In this document: positions 16,316 to 26,264 of the stretch, piece by piece
How the letters are laid out: every line of letters begins with the position of its first letter
Numbering within the stretch: position 1 is the first letter of the stretch
Assembly (NCBI GenBank): GCA_016794585.1
Contig: JAEUJM010000027.1
Coordinates: forward strand, 23,515-87,514
Direction of reading: 5' to 3'
Length of the DNA stretch: 64,000 bases
From: Acidimicrobiales bacterium
GTDB taxonomy: Bacteria; Actinomycetota; Acidimicrobiia; Acidimicrobiales; DATDAH01
The notes under the pieces: generated by a model
What the model saw: only the letters and a program-made list of their open reading frames with translations
Database searches by the model: none
Told to the model about the DNA's origin: nothing
Made by a program: the position numbers and the translations under genes

Positions 16316-19042
16316 TCAGGCCGCGGTCGCGGCCGCGGCCGCGCGGCGTCGCACGACCAGTTTGCGGAGCTCGTCGAACCAGAGGATGGACGACGCCACC
16401 CCGATGGCCACGGCCCAGTCGGCGAGGGCGAGGTCGGCGGTGCCGAAGACGTCCTGGACCGGGTCGAAGTGCACGGCCGCGATCTGGAGGGCGACGACGC
16501 CCCCGACCGCCAGCCAGAGCTTGCTGTTGCTGAAGGTCTCCCGGTGGAACACCGAGGACCGCTCGACCCGGGCGTTGAACACGTTGAACACCTGGAACAG
16601 GACGAAGGTGGTGAACGCGAGGGCCAGGGCGTGCTCCTCGCTGCTGTTGGACTTCGACCAGGCCAGGACGCCGAGCGTTCCGGCGGCCATCACCGCGCCG
16701 TAGGCGATCAGCACGCTCAGGCGGCGACCGCTGAGGATGGTGGCCTTGGGGTTGCGGGGCTTGCGCTCCATCGTGTCGTGCGCCGGCGGATCGACGCCGA
16801 GGGCCATGGCCGGGGGACCGTCCATGATCAGGTTGATCCACAGCACCTGGATGGCGGTGAAGGGCGTGGGCAGCCCCGCCAGCTGCGCGCCCACCAGGCT
16901 CATGATGGCGCCGAGGTTCGTGGAGAGCTGGAAGCGCACGAACTTGACGATGTTGTCGTAGATCGTCCGGCCCTCGCGGACCGCCTTGACGATCGTGGCG
17001 AAGTTGTCGTCGGTGAGCACCATGTCGGCGGCTTCCTTGGTCACCTCGGTGCCGGTGATCCCCATGGCCACGCCGATGTCGGCCGTGCGCAGGGCCGGGG
17101 CGTCGTTCACGCCGTCGCCCGTCATGGCGACCACGTGACCGTCGTCGCGCAGGGCCCGCACGATGCGCACCTTGTGCTCGGGCGACACGCGGGCCACGAC
17201 CCCGATGCCATCGAGGCGGCGGCGCAGCTCCTCGTCGTCCATCCGGTCGAGGTCGGCGCCGGTGACGGCCTCGCCCCGGATGCCGAGATCGGCGGCGATG
17301 GCCCCTGCGGTGACGACGTGGTCGCCGGTGATCATCTTCACGGTGACGCCGGCCTTGCGGCAGAGGGCGATGGCGTCGCGGGCCTCGGGCCGCGGCGGGT
17401 CGAGCAGGCCGACGAGGCCGACGACATCGAGGTCGGTGAGCAGGTCGACGGGTTCGCTCACCTCGAGGGCCGAGGCGGGGATCGTGCGCTCGGCGACCAT
17501 GAGGACGCGGAGGCCGCGCCCGGCCATCTCGACCATGGCGGCCTCGACCTGCGTACGCGTGTCGGCGTCGATCATCGACCGGTCGAGCAACACGTCGGCG
17601 GCGCCCTTCACGTGGACGCGGACGAGGTCGCCCCATTGGTCGGGATCGGCGGCGTGGAAGGTCGCCATGAGCTTCAGGCTCGAGTCGAAGGGCACCTCGG
17701 CCACGCGGGGCGCGGCCTCGCGGGTGGGCTCGGGGTCGACCCCGCCCTTCGCGGCCAGGACCAGCAGCGCGCCCTCCATGGGGTCACCGAGCACCCGGCC
17801 CTCGGCGTCGAGGTGGCTGTCGTTGCAGCGGGCGATGGCGACCAGCTCGTCCTGCACCTCGGCCGTGGCCTCGGCGTCCGACGCGCCCGGCCGGGAGATG
17901 GTGCCCTCCGTCGAGTAGCCCTCGCCGCTGACGGCATAGGTGCGGCCGCCCACCCACAGCTCGCGGACGGTCATCTCGTTCATGGTCAGCGTGCCGGTCT
18001 TGTCCGAGCAGATGACCGAGGTGGCGCCCAGGGTCTCGACCGAGGCGAGGCGTTTGACGATGGCCCCGCGCTTGGCCATCTGGGAGGTGCCGACCGCCAG
18101 GGTGACCGTGACGACCGCGGGCAGGCCTTCGGGGATGGCGGCGACGGCCAGCGCCACCGACGACAAAAGGGTGTCGGTCACGGTCTCGCCGCGCAGGAGG
18201 CTGAGGGTGGCGTAGATGGCCACCGCCGCGAGGGCGACGAGGCCCAGCCGCTGGCCGAGGGTGTGGAGCTGGCGCTGGAGCGGCGTCGGCCCGACCTCGG
18301 CGGCGTCGAGCATGTCGGACACCCGCCCGAGCTCGGTGTCCATGCCGGTGGCGACCACGATCGCCTCCGCCCGCCCTCGGGTCACGACCGTGTTCATGTA
18401 GAGGGCGTTGGTGCGGTCGGCCAGTGGGCTCTCGGCGTCGACCGGGTCGGCATTCTTCGACACGGGGGTGGACTCGCCGGTCAGGGTGGACTCGTCCACC
18501 TCGACGCCGACGGCCTCGAGCAGGATCGCATCGGCGGGGGCCCGGTCGCCCGCCTCGACGAGCACGACGTCGCCCGGCACGAGCTCGGCGGCCGGCAGCT
18601 CGACCACGGCGCCGTCGCGCCGGGCGCGGGCCGTGGCCACGAGCATCGACTTCAGCGCGGTGAGGCTGCGCTGCGCCTTCATTTCCTGGGCGAAGCCGAG
18701 GAGGGCGTTGAGCAGCAGGACCACGGCGATGACGATGAGGTCCTTCACGTCGCCCACGAGCCCGGCGAGCACGGCGGCGCCGGCAAGGATGAGCACGAGC
18801 GGGTTGCGGAATTGGTCGATGAACAGGACGATCGGTCGGGGTGGTGGCGCTTCGGCCAACTCGTTGCGGCCGTGGGCCGTGAGGCGGTCGGCCGCTGCCT
18901 CTGCGCTCAGTCCGGCGGTCGGCGAGACCTCGAGGGTGCCGACGAGCTCGTCGGTGGGGACCGCCCAAGGGGCGGACGGAGTGCGCGGCATGAGGGAAGT
19001 CTCGTCGACGGTGTCGACGGAAGGCGCAACGGGGGCGGGCAC
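16316..19042 (-). CDS. P2-type cation-transporting ATPase
   Basis: 908 residues from GTG 19042 (GAGGAG five bases upstream). Domain order: N-terminal cation-ATPase domain (residues about 30-90), M1-M2, actuator domain with TLTGES, M3-M4 with the ion-binding IPEGLP, and P-domain DKTGTLT. The nucleotide-binding domain follows, then MTGDGVNDAPAL, and M5-M10 with NLIMDGPPAMALG. This is the P2 layout of Ca2+/Mn2+ or H+ pumps; the PEGLP motif favours the Ca2+/Na+/K+ type. Substrate cannot be settled from sequence, and the M6 motif (NLIMDGPPA) differs from the SERCA NLVTDGLPA. It probably exports calcium or manganese. Confidence 0.92.
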   Translation of the reverse strand: MPAPVAPSVDTVDETSLMPRTPSAPWAVPTDELVGTLEVSPTAGLSAEAAADRLTAHGRNELAEAPPPRPIVLFIDQFRNPLVLILAGAAVLAGLVGDVKDLIVIAVVLLLNALLGFAQEMKAQRSLTALKSMLVATARARRDGAVVELPAAELVPGDVVLVEAGDRAPADAILLEAVGVEVDESTLTGESTPVSKNADPVDAESPLADRTNALYMNTVVTRGRAEAIVVATGMDTELGRVSDMLDAAEVGPTPLQRQLHTLGQRLGLVALAAVAIYATLSLLRGETVTDTLLSSVALAVAAIPEGLPAVVTVTLAVGTSQMAKRGAIVKRLASVETLGATSVICSDKTGTLTMNEMTVRELWVGGRTYAVSGEGYSTEGTISRPGASDAEATAEVQDELVAIARCNDSHLDAEGRVLGDPMEGALLVLAAKGGVDPEPTREAAPRVAEVPFDSSLKLMATFHAADPDQWGDLVRVHVKGAADVLLDRSMIDADTRTQVEAAMVEMAGRGLRVLMVAERTIPASALEVSEPVDLLTDLDVVGLVGLLDPPRPEARDAIALCRKAGVTVKMITGDHVVTAGAIAADLGIRGEAVTGADLDRMDDEELRRRLDGIGVVARVSPEHKVRIVRALRDDGHVVAMTGDGVNDAPALRTADIGVAMGITGTEVTKEAADMVLTDDNFATIVKAVREGRTIYDNIVKFVRFQLSTNLGAIMSLVGAQLAGLPTPFTAIQVLWINLIMDGPPAMALGVDPPAHDTMERKPRNPKATILSGRRLSVLIAYGAVMAAGTLGVLAWSKSNSSEEHALALAFTTFVLFQVFNVFNARVERSSVFHRETFSNSKLWLAVGGVVALQIAAVHFDPVQDVFGTADLALADWAVAIGVASSILWFDELRKLVVRRRAAAAATAA

Positions 19043-19197
19043 GGGGGCTCCTCGGCTCGGTGGTCGGGCCGAAGGTCTTCCCCACCTGAGCTTCCAGGTG
19101 CCGAGGCCGGGTGCGGGCCTTCAGGCACGCACCGTGATGACGACGCTCGTCGTTGCGGGGTACTCCCCTTCGCTATGTACGAATTCAGATTAGTTCG

Positions 19198-19227
19198 TTG
19201 ACACGGGGGTCACAACCAGCGTACAAC
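19198..19227 (+). promoter_or_regulatory. Sigma-70-like promoter for the purKE operon
   Basis: A consensus -35 TTGACA (19198-19203) is followed after 18 bases by TACAAC (19222-19227). A second possible -10, TAGAAT (19249-19254), lies close to the Shine-Dalgarno AAGGAGG (19259-19265) of the first gene. The surrounding DNA is distinctly AT-richer than the flanks. Confidence 0.6.
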
Positions 19228-19269
19228 GACTCACGAAACATACTTCGCTAGAATGCAGAAGGAGGCACC

Positions 19270-19535
<266 letters not shown>

Positions 19536-19539
<4 letters not shown>

Positions 19540-20750
19540 GCGCCGTCGCCCCACCCTCCCCCGCTCCGGGCCGACTCCGGGTCGGCATCGTGGGTGGCGG
19601 CCAACTGGCTCGCATGACCTACGACGCGGCGGTGGACCTCGGCCTCGACGTGGCCGTCCTCGCCCAGCCCGGTGACGAGGCCGTCCGCGGCCACGTCCCC
19701 GACGTCACCGTCGTCGACGACCTCCACCTCGAGGTGCTCCGCCGGCTGTCCGCCCGGTGCGACGTGCTCACCTTCGACCACGAGAAGGTCGCACCTCGGC
19801 ACCTTTCGGCGCTCGAGGCGGAAGGGCACGTCGTGCGACCCGGTGCGGGCGCCCTCACCCTGGCCGTGGACAAGGCGGCCCAGCGTCGCGACCTCCTCGC
19901 GCTGGGGTTCCCGGTTCCACCCTTCGCCATCGCCGACGACATCGCCACGGTCCGACGCTTCGCCCTGCGCCACGGCTGGCCGGTCGTCGTCAAGGCCGCC
20001 CGCGGCGGCTACGACGGACGGGGCGTCGCCCGCGTGGAGGGGCCCGGCGACCTGGAGGCTCGCACCTTGCCCTTCCTCGGGCGCCCCGGCGACCGGGTGG
20101 TGGTCGAGCCCCACCTCGCCATCGAGCGCGAGCTCGCGGTCCTCGTGGCCCGCCGGTCCGACGGATCCCACGTGGTCTACCCGGTGGTCGAGACCCACCA
20201 GGACGCTTCGGCCATCTGTCGGGAGGTGTGGGCGCCGGCGCCGATCGACCCGCGCGTGGCACGGGACGCGACGGAGCTAGCGGTCGGCATCGCCGACGCC
20301 ATCGGCGCCGTGGGCATCCTCGCCGTCGAGCTCTTCGTCGTCGGCGGTGAGCTGATCGTCAACGAGCTGGCCGCCCGGCCGCATAACACGGGCCACCTGA
20401 CCATCGACGCCGCGGTCACCTCCCAGTTCACCAACCACCTCCGCGCGGTACTGGACCTGCCTCTGGGAGCGACGTCGCTCCTGGCGCCGGCCTCGGCGAT
20501 GGCCAATGTCATCGCGGAGGGGACCATCGACCTCGGCGCTCAGGACGTGCGGGAGGTGAGCGATCTCGTCGCGGGCCGGGTCGCCGTCCACCTCTACGGC
20601 AAACGCTCCCGCCCGGGTCGGAAGGTCGGTCACGTCACGGCCCTTGCGGACGACCTCGCCACCGCCCGGGCGCGAGCCCTGGAGGCGGCTCGCCACCTTT
20701 CGTCGCGCAGCGGGGGCGCGGCGCCCGACCGCCTGCCGGTGGCGTCGTGA
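19536..20750 (+). CDS. purK: 5-(carboxyamino)imidazole ribonucleotide synthase
   Basis: 404 residues, an ATP-grasp enzyme that carboxylates AIR with bicarbonate and ATP in de novo purine synthesis. An N-terminal Rossmann-like [11 protein letters not shown] starts at about residue 16. The ATP-grasp core contains [14 protein letters not shown] (residues about 148-161), the [23 protein letters not shown] block cut here as AVELFVVGG and [12 protein letters not shown], and the terminal YGK(R)[10 protein letters not shown]. These are diagnostic for PurK. GTG 19536 overlaps the stop of the 89-residue leader gene, and purE begins inside its last codons (GTGA). Confidence 0.96.
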
Positions 20751-21286
20751 GCGGCACCGCCTCCTGGGACCGGACCGCCCCGGTCGTGGGTGTGATCATG
20801 GGCAGCGACTCGGACCTGCGGGTGCTCAGCGGTGCCGCCGACGTCCTCGACCGCTTCGGGGTCCCGCACGAGGTGCGGGTGGTCTCCGCCCACCGCGCCC
20901 CCCACGCGATGCTCCAGTACGCCTCCACCGCCAGGGAGCGGGGGCTACGGGTCCTCATCGCGGGTGCAGGCGGCGCGGCCCACCTACCGGGGATGGTGGC
21001 GTCGGCGACGGTCCTGCCGGTGATCGGCGTCCCCGTCGGCCTCGCGCACCTCGACGGGCTCGACTCGCTCCTGTCGATCGTGTCGATGCCCTCCGGGGTG
21101 CCCGTCGCCACCGTCGGGGTCGACAACGCCGCGAACGCCGGGCTCCTCGCCGTCCGTCTGCTGGCGCTCGCGGACCCCACGCTCACCGAGCGGCTGGAGG
21201 CGCACGCGGCCGAGCTCGAGCACCTCGTCGAGACCAAGGACGCCCGGGTCCGATCGCTGGAGGCTCAGGCGAGCAGGTCGGGGTGA
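20747..21286 (+). CDS. purE: N5-carboxyaminoimidazole ribonucleotide mutase
   Basis: 179 residues, catalysing N5-CAIR to CAIR, the step after PurK. The conserved [11 protein letters not shown] near residue 12 contains the active-site Ser-Asp; SAHRAPHAM and [14 protein letters not shown] follow, giving a complete class I PurE. Overlaps purK by four bases. Its last 22 bases overlap the convergent response-regulator gene. The pairing of PurK and PurE identifies the ATP-dependent bacterial route. Confidence 0.96.
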   Translation: MSGTASWDRTAPVVGVIMGSDSDLRVLSGAADVLDRFGVPHEVRVVSAHRAPHAMLQYASTARERGLRVLIAGAGGAAHLPGMVASATVLPVIGVPVGLAHLDGLDSLLSIVSMPSGVPVATVGVDNAANAGLLAVRLLALADPTLTERLEAHAAELEHLVETKDARVRSLEAQASRSG

Positions 21287-21894
21287 CGCTCGGCCCACAG
21301 CGCGGCCTGGGTGCGGTCGGTCACCCCGAGGGCCGAAAAGACACTCGTCAGGTGGGCCTTGACCGTCTTCTCGCTGATGCCGAGGCGACGGGCGATGTTC
21401 TTGTTGGCCAGGCCCTCGACCACGAGCGCCAGCACCTCGCGCTCACGGGCGGTCAGCGACACGTCGGGCTCGGGCGCGCGTCGGCGCGACGCCATCAGCG
21501 CCCCCGCCACCTTGGGGTCCAACGGGGACTCGCCGCGCGCTGCGGCCTCGACGCCGGCGAGGAGCTGGTCGGGGCCGCTGTCCTTGAGGAGGTAGCCCAC
21601 GGCGCCCGCGTCGATGGCCGCCATCACGTGGCGGTCGTCGGCGAACGTGGTGAGCACGAGCACCGCGGTGTCGGGCCGGGTCTCGGTGATGCGCCGGGTG
21701 GCCTCGACCCCGTCCATGACCGGCATGGAGAGGTCCATCAGGACCACGTCAGGCGTGAGCTCGGCGGCCTTGGCCACGGCCTCGGCGCCATCGGCGGCGG
21801 TGCCGACGCAGGTGACCGGCTCGAAGCGCTCGAGGAGGAGCTCGAGGCCGTCCCGCACGACGGCGTGGTCGTCGACCACCAGGACGCGGATCAC
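21265..21894 (-). CDS. NarL/LuxR-family response regulator
   Basis: 209 residues. The receiver domain (residues 1-115) has the acidic pair DDH, phospho-acceptor D in VVLMDLSMP (about residue 54), the T in VLTTF and K in YLLKD. A LuxR-type HTH follows at about 150-205 ([20 protein letters not shown], then [20 protein letters not shown]). The start codon overlaps the stop of the histidine kinase, so the pair forms a two-component system. Output genes are unknown; no NarL-type box was identified in the window. Confidence 0.94.
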   Translation of the reverse strand: MIRVLVVDDHAVVRDGLELLLERFEPVTCVGTAADGAEAVAKAAELTPDVVLMDLSMPVMDGVEATRRITETRPDTAVLVLTTFADDRHVMAAIDAGAVGYLLKDSGPDQLLAGVEAAARGESPLDPKVAGALMASRRRAPEPDVSLTAREREVLALVVEGLANKNIARRLGISEKTVKAHLTSVFSALGVTDRTQAALWAERHPDLLA

Positions 21895-23216
21895 GAGCGG
21901 GGAACCTCGAGGCGCACGGTGGTCCCCTCGCCAGGGGCCGACGTCACGGTGAGGTCCCCGCCGGCCTGCCGTGCGGCGTCGGTCATCAGCCGCAGCCCCA
22001 CGTGGCCGTCGGGGGAGGCGGGGGTCCCGTCGGGGCCGAGCGTCGGCGCGAACCCGGCGCCATCGTCGGTCACGGTCAGCACGGCGGTCCGGCCATCCCC
22101 CTCGAGCTCGATGCCCACGCTCGAGGCCCGAGCGTGCTTGCGCACGTTCTGGAGCGCCTCGCGGGCCACCCGGTACACGACCGTCGTCTGCTCGTCGGAG
22201 AGGTCGAGGTCGGGAGCGACCTCGACGGACACCTCCGTCCAGCCGTTGCTGGACGCGACGAGGTCGCCGAGGGCGCGCTCGAGGCCGGCATCGGCCAGGT
22301 TGGGCGGGTAGATCTCGACGAGCAGCGAGCGCAGGGCGCGGACGCTGCGCCGGACGGTCCCGGCGCTGGCGGTGAGGCGACGCGCCTGCGTCTCGTCGTG
22401 ATCCTCGTTCTCGGCTCGGTCGGCCAGGGCGGCCAGGGTGAAGCCGACGCCGGCGAGGTCCTGGACGACCCCGTCGTGCAGGTCGGCGGCGATGCGGCGG
22501 CGCTCGACGTCGGAGGCGTCGAGCGCCTGCTGGTAGAGGCGCTCACGCTCCTTCTGGCCCTGCTCGAGTCGTCGGGCCATACGCCACGCCAAGGTCAGCT
22601 GGATGGCCATGAGCACCACCAGGGAACCCACCATCACCGGGATCATCGACCGGAAGATCCGGGTGGCGTCGGAGTCGATCGACGCCTGGCGCTGGTAGAT
22701 CTCGAACAGGTAGGGCTCGCCGTCGTCGGCCTGCACGCCCGTGTACACCTCGAGCAGCTCGCCGTACCCCCGCTCGTAGCGGTTCTCGGGCTTGGACAGG
22801 TCGCTCACGCCGGCGTCGGTCTCTCCCGAGCGCAGGTCGGCGAGGTCGTCCTCGTCGAGCTCGTAGCGGTCGCCGATCAGCTCGGGCTTGTCGGAGTAGA
22901 CGATGCGGCCGTCGGCGGCCCAAACCCGGGCCGTGACGGTGGGGTCGACCAGCACCCCCGCGCGGACCAGCTGGTCGAAGCGGGCGAGTGCTTCGGGGTC
23001 GCCGGCGACGACGTCCTCGTTGAGGTTCGGTTCGATGACGGTGCGGGCCACCAGCTCGGCGGTGGCCTCGGCGTCGCGCCGGGCCTCCTCGGTGGCGATG
23101 CTGCGGGCGAGCCAGAGGCTGGCGGCCACCACCACGACGAGAGCGACCACGCCCGGGATGGCGAAGCGGAGCACCTCCCGCCGCACGGAGGTCGGGCGTC
23201 CGGTCACACGGGACAT
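21891..23216 (-). CDS. Sensor histidine kinase (HisKA_3 type)
   Basis: 441 residues from ATG 23216. An upstream GTG at 23258 would place the start inside a hairpin terminator (23226-23258) and is rejected. TM helix 1 (residues about 18-40) is followed by an extracytoplasmic sensor domain of about 140 residues. TM2 (MIPVMVGSLVVLMAIQLTLA) leads to a HisKA_3 dimerisation domain with the phospho-His in AADLHDGVVQDLAG. The HATPase_c domain has N-box ALQNVRKHA and G-box DDGAGFAP. The sensed signal is unknown. It is translationally coupled to the NarL-type regulator downstream. Confidence 0.92.
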   Translation of the reverse strand: MSRVTGRPTSVRREVLRFAIPGVVALVVVVAASLWLARSIATEEARRDAEATAELVARTVIEPNLNEDVVAGDPEALARFDQLVRAGVLVDPTVTARVWAADGRIVYSDKPELIGDRYELDEDDLADLRSGETDAGVSDLSKPENRYERGYGELLEVYTGVQADDGEPYLFEIYQRQASIDSDATRIFRSMIPVMVGSLVVLMAIQLTLAWRMARRLEQGQKERERLYQQALDASDVERRRIAADLHDGVVQDLAGVGFTLAALADRAENEDHDETQARRLTASAGTVRRSVRALRSLLVEIYPPNLADAGLERALGDLVASSNGWTEVSVEVAPDLDLSDEQTTVVYRVAREALQNVRKHARASSVGIELEGDGRTAVLTVTDDGAGFAPTLGPDGTPASPDGHVGLRLMTDAARQAGGDLTVTSAPGEGTTVRLEVPRS

Positions 23217-23225
23217 TGTGCGCGC

Positions 23226-23258
23226 GTGGACCCCGCCCGGCGGGTGGGCGGGGTCCAC
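23226..23258 (-). terminator. Perfect 13-bp hairpin terminator
   Basis: GTGGACCCCGCCC (23226-23238) pairs with GGGCGGGGTCCAC (23246-23258), loop GGCGGGT. It lies 25 bases after the stop of the secreted-protein gene on the minus strand and just before the kinase ATG. Confidence 0.85.
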
Positions 23259-23283
23259 GAGGAGGTCGTCGGTGCGCAGGTGA

Positions 23284-23670
23284 TCAGACGCTGAGCGTGC
23301 CCCGGCAGCGCTCTCCCGAGCGGGGGTTGACCGCGACGGCCACGAAGGTGTCGGTGCCGGCGTTGTCGGCGAACACCCGCTCGACGCCGAACGAGCCGCT
23401 GGGGGCGACGGTGGTGCGGGCCCCGCTGAAGACCGTGGCGCCGTTCTGGTCGATGCGGACGTTCCAGACCTGGCCGTTCTTGTTCGAGTCCACCTCGAAC
23501 TCAGTCTCGAGGTTGCCGTCGCGGGCCTTGGCCTTGAGCTTCCAGACGGTACGGCCCGAGCAGGTGCCGTTGACCCGGGTGGCGCCGCCGCCGGAAGCCG
23601 AGACGGGAGCGGCGAGGCCGAACAGGAGGCCGGCGGCGAGGATGAGGGCGAGGAGGTTGCGCTTGTTCAT
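23284..23670 (-). CDS. Small secreted protein
   Basis: 128 residues with a classic Sec signal (NKRNLLALILAAGLLFGLAA, cleavage likely after PVSA). The mature part is a compact beta domain of about 100 residues with two cysteines (NGTCSGRTVW and GERCRGTL), likely to form a disulphide. The repeated aromatic/charged strands (VWNVRIDQNG, TFVAVAVNPRSG) recur in other actinobacterial secreted proteins of unknown function. It has its own terminator directly downstream (23226-23258). No enzyme motif is visible. Confidence 0.8.
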   Translation of the reverse strand: MNKRNLLALILAAGLLFGLAAPVSASGGGATRVNGTCSGRTVWKLKAKARDGNLETEFEVDSNKNGQVWNVRIDQNGATVFSGARTTVAPSGSFGVERVFADNAGTDTFVAVAVNPRSGERCRGTLSV

Positions 23671-23729
23671 GCCCTGACTATCGGGCCACCTCGGTCCGCG
23701 TCACCATCGGACCTTGGTCCTAGGACCCG

Positions 23730-26186
23730 TCAGAACCGCCGGTCCTGGGTGAGGAGGTCGGCCACGGCTTGCGCCGGTTGGGGGCGGGCCAGGTAGAAGC
23801 CCTGGGCCATGTCGCAGCCGAGGCGGCGCAGCTCGGCGAGCTGCTCGGCGGTCTCGACCCCCTCGGCGATCGCGGCCATGCCGAGGGCGTGGGCGAGGCT
23901 CAGGACCGCGGTGACGATCGCGGTGTCGCCCTTGTTGACCCCGAGGCCGGCCACGAAGGAGCGATCGATCTTCAACAGGTCGACCGGGAAGCGCTGGAGG
24001 TAGCTGAGCGACGAGTAGCCCGTCCCGAAGTCGTCGACCACGAGCTTCACCCCCAGTTCGTGGAGGCTGGTCAGCGCGCGGTGGGCGAGCTCGACGTCGT
24101 CCATCAGGACGCTCTCGGTGATCTCGAGGTCCACGAGGCCGGGATCGATGCCGGTGTCGGCCAGCACCGCGGCGACGTCGTCCACCAGGTGGGGGTCGCC
24201 GAGCTGTCGGCGGGAGAGGTTGACGCAGATGTACAGGGGCCCGAGACCGGGCACCTCGGCCTGCCACCGCTGGGCCTGGCGGACGGCCTGGTCGAGCACC
24301 CACCGGCCGATCGGGACGATGAGCCCCGACTCCTCGGCCACCCGGATGAACTCGCCGGGCAGGAGCAGGCCTCGATCGGGGTGCTCCCACCGCAGGAGGG
24401 CCTCGGCGCCGATGATGGCGCCGGTGCGGAGGTCGATCTTCGGCTGGTAGTGGATGCGCAGCTCACGGCGCTCGATGGCCTTCCGCAGCGAATTCTCGAT
24501 GCTCAGGCGGTCGACGGCCTCGGCGCGCATCTTGCGGTCGAACACCTCGTAGCGGTCACGACCGTGCTCCTTGGCCTGGTACATCGCCGCGTCCGCGTCG
24601 CGGAGGAGGTCGCCGGCGTCGGCCGGCGCGACCGTGAAGGCGATGCCGGTGCTGGCCGTGACGAACACCTCGTCGTCACCGAGGTGGAAGGGCTCGGACA
24701 GCAACTGGCCCACCCGCTGGGCGATGCGCTCGGCGTCGGTGACCGCGGTGAGGTCCTCGGAGAGGATGACGAACTCGTCGCCCCCGAAGCGCGCCACGGT
24801 GTCGCCACCTTGGCGGAGCGCGTCCTTGAGGCGATCGGCGGCGGCGATCAGGAGCTCGTCACCACGGGTGTGGCCGAGGCTGTCGTTCACCACCTTGAAG
24901 TGGTCGAGGTCGAGGAAGAGCACGGCGACGCCCGTGCCGAAGCGCTGCGCACGGGCGAGTGACACCTCGAGGCGATCGAGCAGCAGCGCCCGGTTGGGAA
25001 GGCCGGTGAGAGGGTCGTGGGTGGCCTGGTGCTCGAGGGTGGCCTCGAACTCCTTGCGCTCGCTGATGTCGCGACCGACGCTGGAGATGTACTCCAGGTG
25101 GCCCTGGTCGTCGCGGTGGGCCAGGAACACGAGGGAGACGGGGACCTCTTCGCCGTCGCGCAGGAAGGCGGCTTCGCCGTTCCAGATGCCCTTCTCTTTG
25201 AGCGACGGGACGACCTCCTGGAGGTACCGCTGCCGGGCCCACGGCGGCACGAACGGGGCGAACTGGAAGGCATCGGGGTGCTCGTCGATGCCGAAGAACC
25301 GGCGGCAGGCCTCGTTGGCGTACACGAGTGCACCCGACCGGTCGGTGATGGCGACGAGGTCGGTGGTGGCCGAGATGATGTCGAGCAGCCGGCCGTTGCG
25401 CTGCTCCTCTTCGATGCGGGGGGTGACGTCCCAGAGGTTGACCACGATCCCGCCCACCGCGGCGTCGGCGAGCAGGTTGGTGAGCATGATCTCGACCCAG
25501 CGCCAGGTGCCGTCCTGGTGGCGGATGCGGCCGAGGACGTCGACGCTCGACCGGTCGTCGCGGAGCAGGCGGCGCCACACCCGCGCGGTGGCCGCGACCG
25601 TGCGATCGTCGGCGTACTCGTGGGGCCGACGACCCAGGAGCTCGTCGGCGGCGTACCCGAACACGTGCTCGACCGCGGGGCTGGCGTAGGTGATCAGACC
25701 GTCGGCGGTGGTGAGGAACACGGAGTCCGAGCTGTGCTGGGCGAGCGCCCGGAAGCGTTCCTCGCTGAGGGCGAGTGCCTCCTGGGCCTCGATCTGCAGG
25801 GTGACGTCGCGCAGGTTCACGAGCAAGGCGCGCACCTGCGGGTCGTGCAGCAGGTTCACGCCGGTGATGTCGATGTCGCGCCAGCCGCCGTCCTTGTGGC
25901 GGATGCGCACGATGAGGGTGTCGATCTCCTCGGGGTCCGTGAAGTCGAGGACCTGGCCGAGGTTGTGCGCCACCCGGCCGAGATCGTCGGGGTGGATGAG
26001 CTCGGACGCGTCGGTGTCGAGCACGTCGTCGGGCAGCCACCCCAAGAGGGGGGTGACCGCGGGGCTGACCCACCGGATGGCGAGGTCGCGGTCGGTGAGG
26101 ACGATGGCGACGGGGCTGTGGGCGACGAGGGTCTCGAAGCGCACGTCGGCGCCGGCGGTGTCATCTCCCTCGGATTCAGCGGCCAC
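23730..26186 (-). CDS. PAS-PAS-PAS-GGDEF-EAL cyclic-di-GMP enzyme
   Basis: 818 residues from GTG 26186. Three PAS domains (about residues 15-130, 140-260 and 265-380) precede a diguanylate cyclase domain with intact RFGGDEF (about 470-476). A C-terminal EAL phosphodiesterase domain has EALLRW, DDFGTG, KID and EGVE, ending QGFYLARP. All catalytic residues of both activities are visible, so it may make or degrade c-di-GMP depending on the PAS-sensed signal. No membrane segment, so cytoplasmic. A second protein of the same design is encoded at 36705-39347. Confidence 0.93.
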   Translation of the reverse strand: MAAESEGDDTAGADVRFETLVAHSPVAIVLTDRDLAIRWVSPAVTPLLGWLPDDVLDTDASELIHPDDLGRVAHNLGQVLDFTDPEEIDTLIVRIRHKDGGWRDIDITGVNLLHDPQVRALLVNLRDVTLQIEAQEALALSEERFRALAQHSSDSVFLTTADGLITYASPAVEHVFGYAADELLGRRPHEYADDRTVAATARVWRRLLRDDRSSVDVLGRIRHQDGTWRWVEIMLTNLLADAAVGGIVVNLWDVTPRIEEEQRNGRLLDIISATTDLVAITDRSGALVYANEACRRFFGIDEHPDAFQFAPFVPPWARQRYLQEVVPSLKEKGIWNGEAAFLRDGEEVPVSLVFLAHRDDQGHLEYISSVGRDISERKEFEATLEHQATHDPLTGLPNRALLLDRLEVSLARAQRFGTGVAVLFLDLDHFKVVNDSLGHTRGDELLIAAADRLKDALRQGGDTVARFGGDEFVILSEDLTAVTDAERIAQRVGQLLSEPFHLGDDEVFVTASTGIAFTVAPADAGDLLRDADAAMYQAKEHGRDRYEVFDRKMRAEAVDRLSIENSLRKAIERRELRIHYQPKIDLRTGAIIGAEALLRWEHPDRGLLLPGEFIRVAEESGLIVPIGRWVLDQAVRQAQRWQAEVPGLGPLYICVNLSRRQLGDPHLVDDVAAVLADTGIDPGLVDLEITESVLMDDVELAHRALTSLHELGVKLVVDDFGTGYSSLSYLQRFPVDLLKIDRSFVAGLGVNKGDTAIVTAVLSLAHALGMAAIAEGVETAEQLAELRRLGCDMAQGFYLARPQPAQAVADLLTQDRRF

Positions 26187-26264
26187 CGCGTCGACCTCCG
26201 ACTCTGACCCGGAAGTCAGGGTAATCGGCGTTCACCTGGGGGGTGGTGTGCAGGTGCGACGGAC

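Noticed and set aside
16190..19201. A 1003-residue open frame on the plus strand
   Set aside because: It lies wholly opposite the P-type ATPase, which has all conserved motifs. Composition is typical of antisense shadows.
23217..23258. Extended start for the histidine kinase at GTG 23258
   Set aside because: The extra codons would lie within a perfect hairpin that ends the upstream gene. ATG 23216 gives a normal membrane N-terminus.
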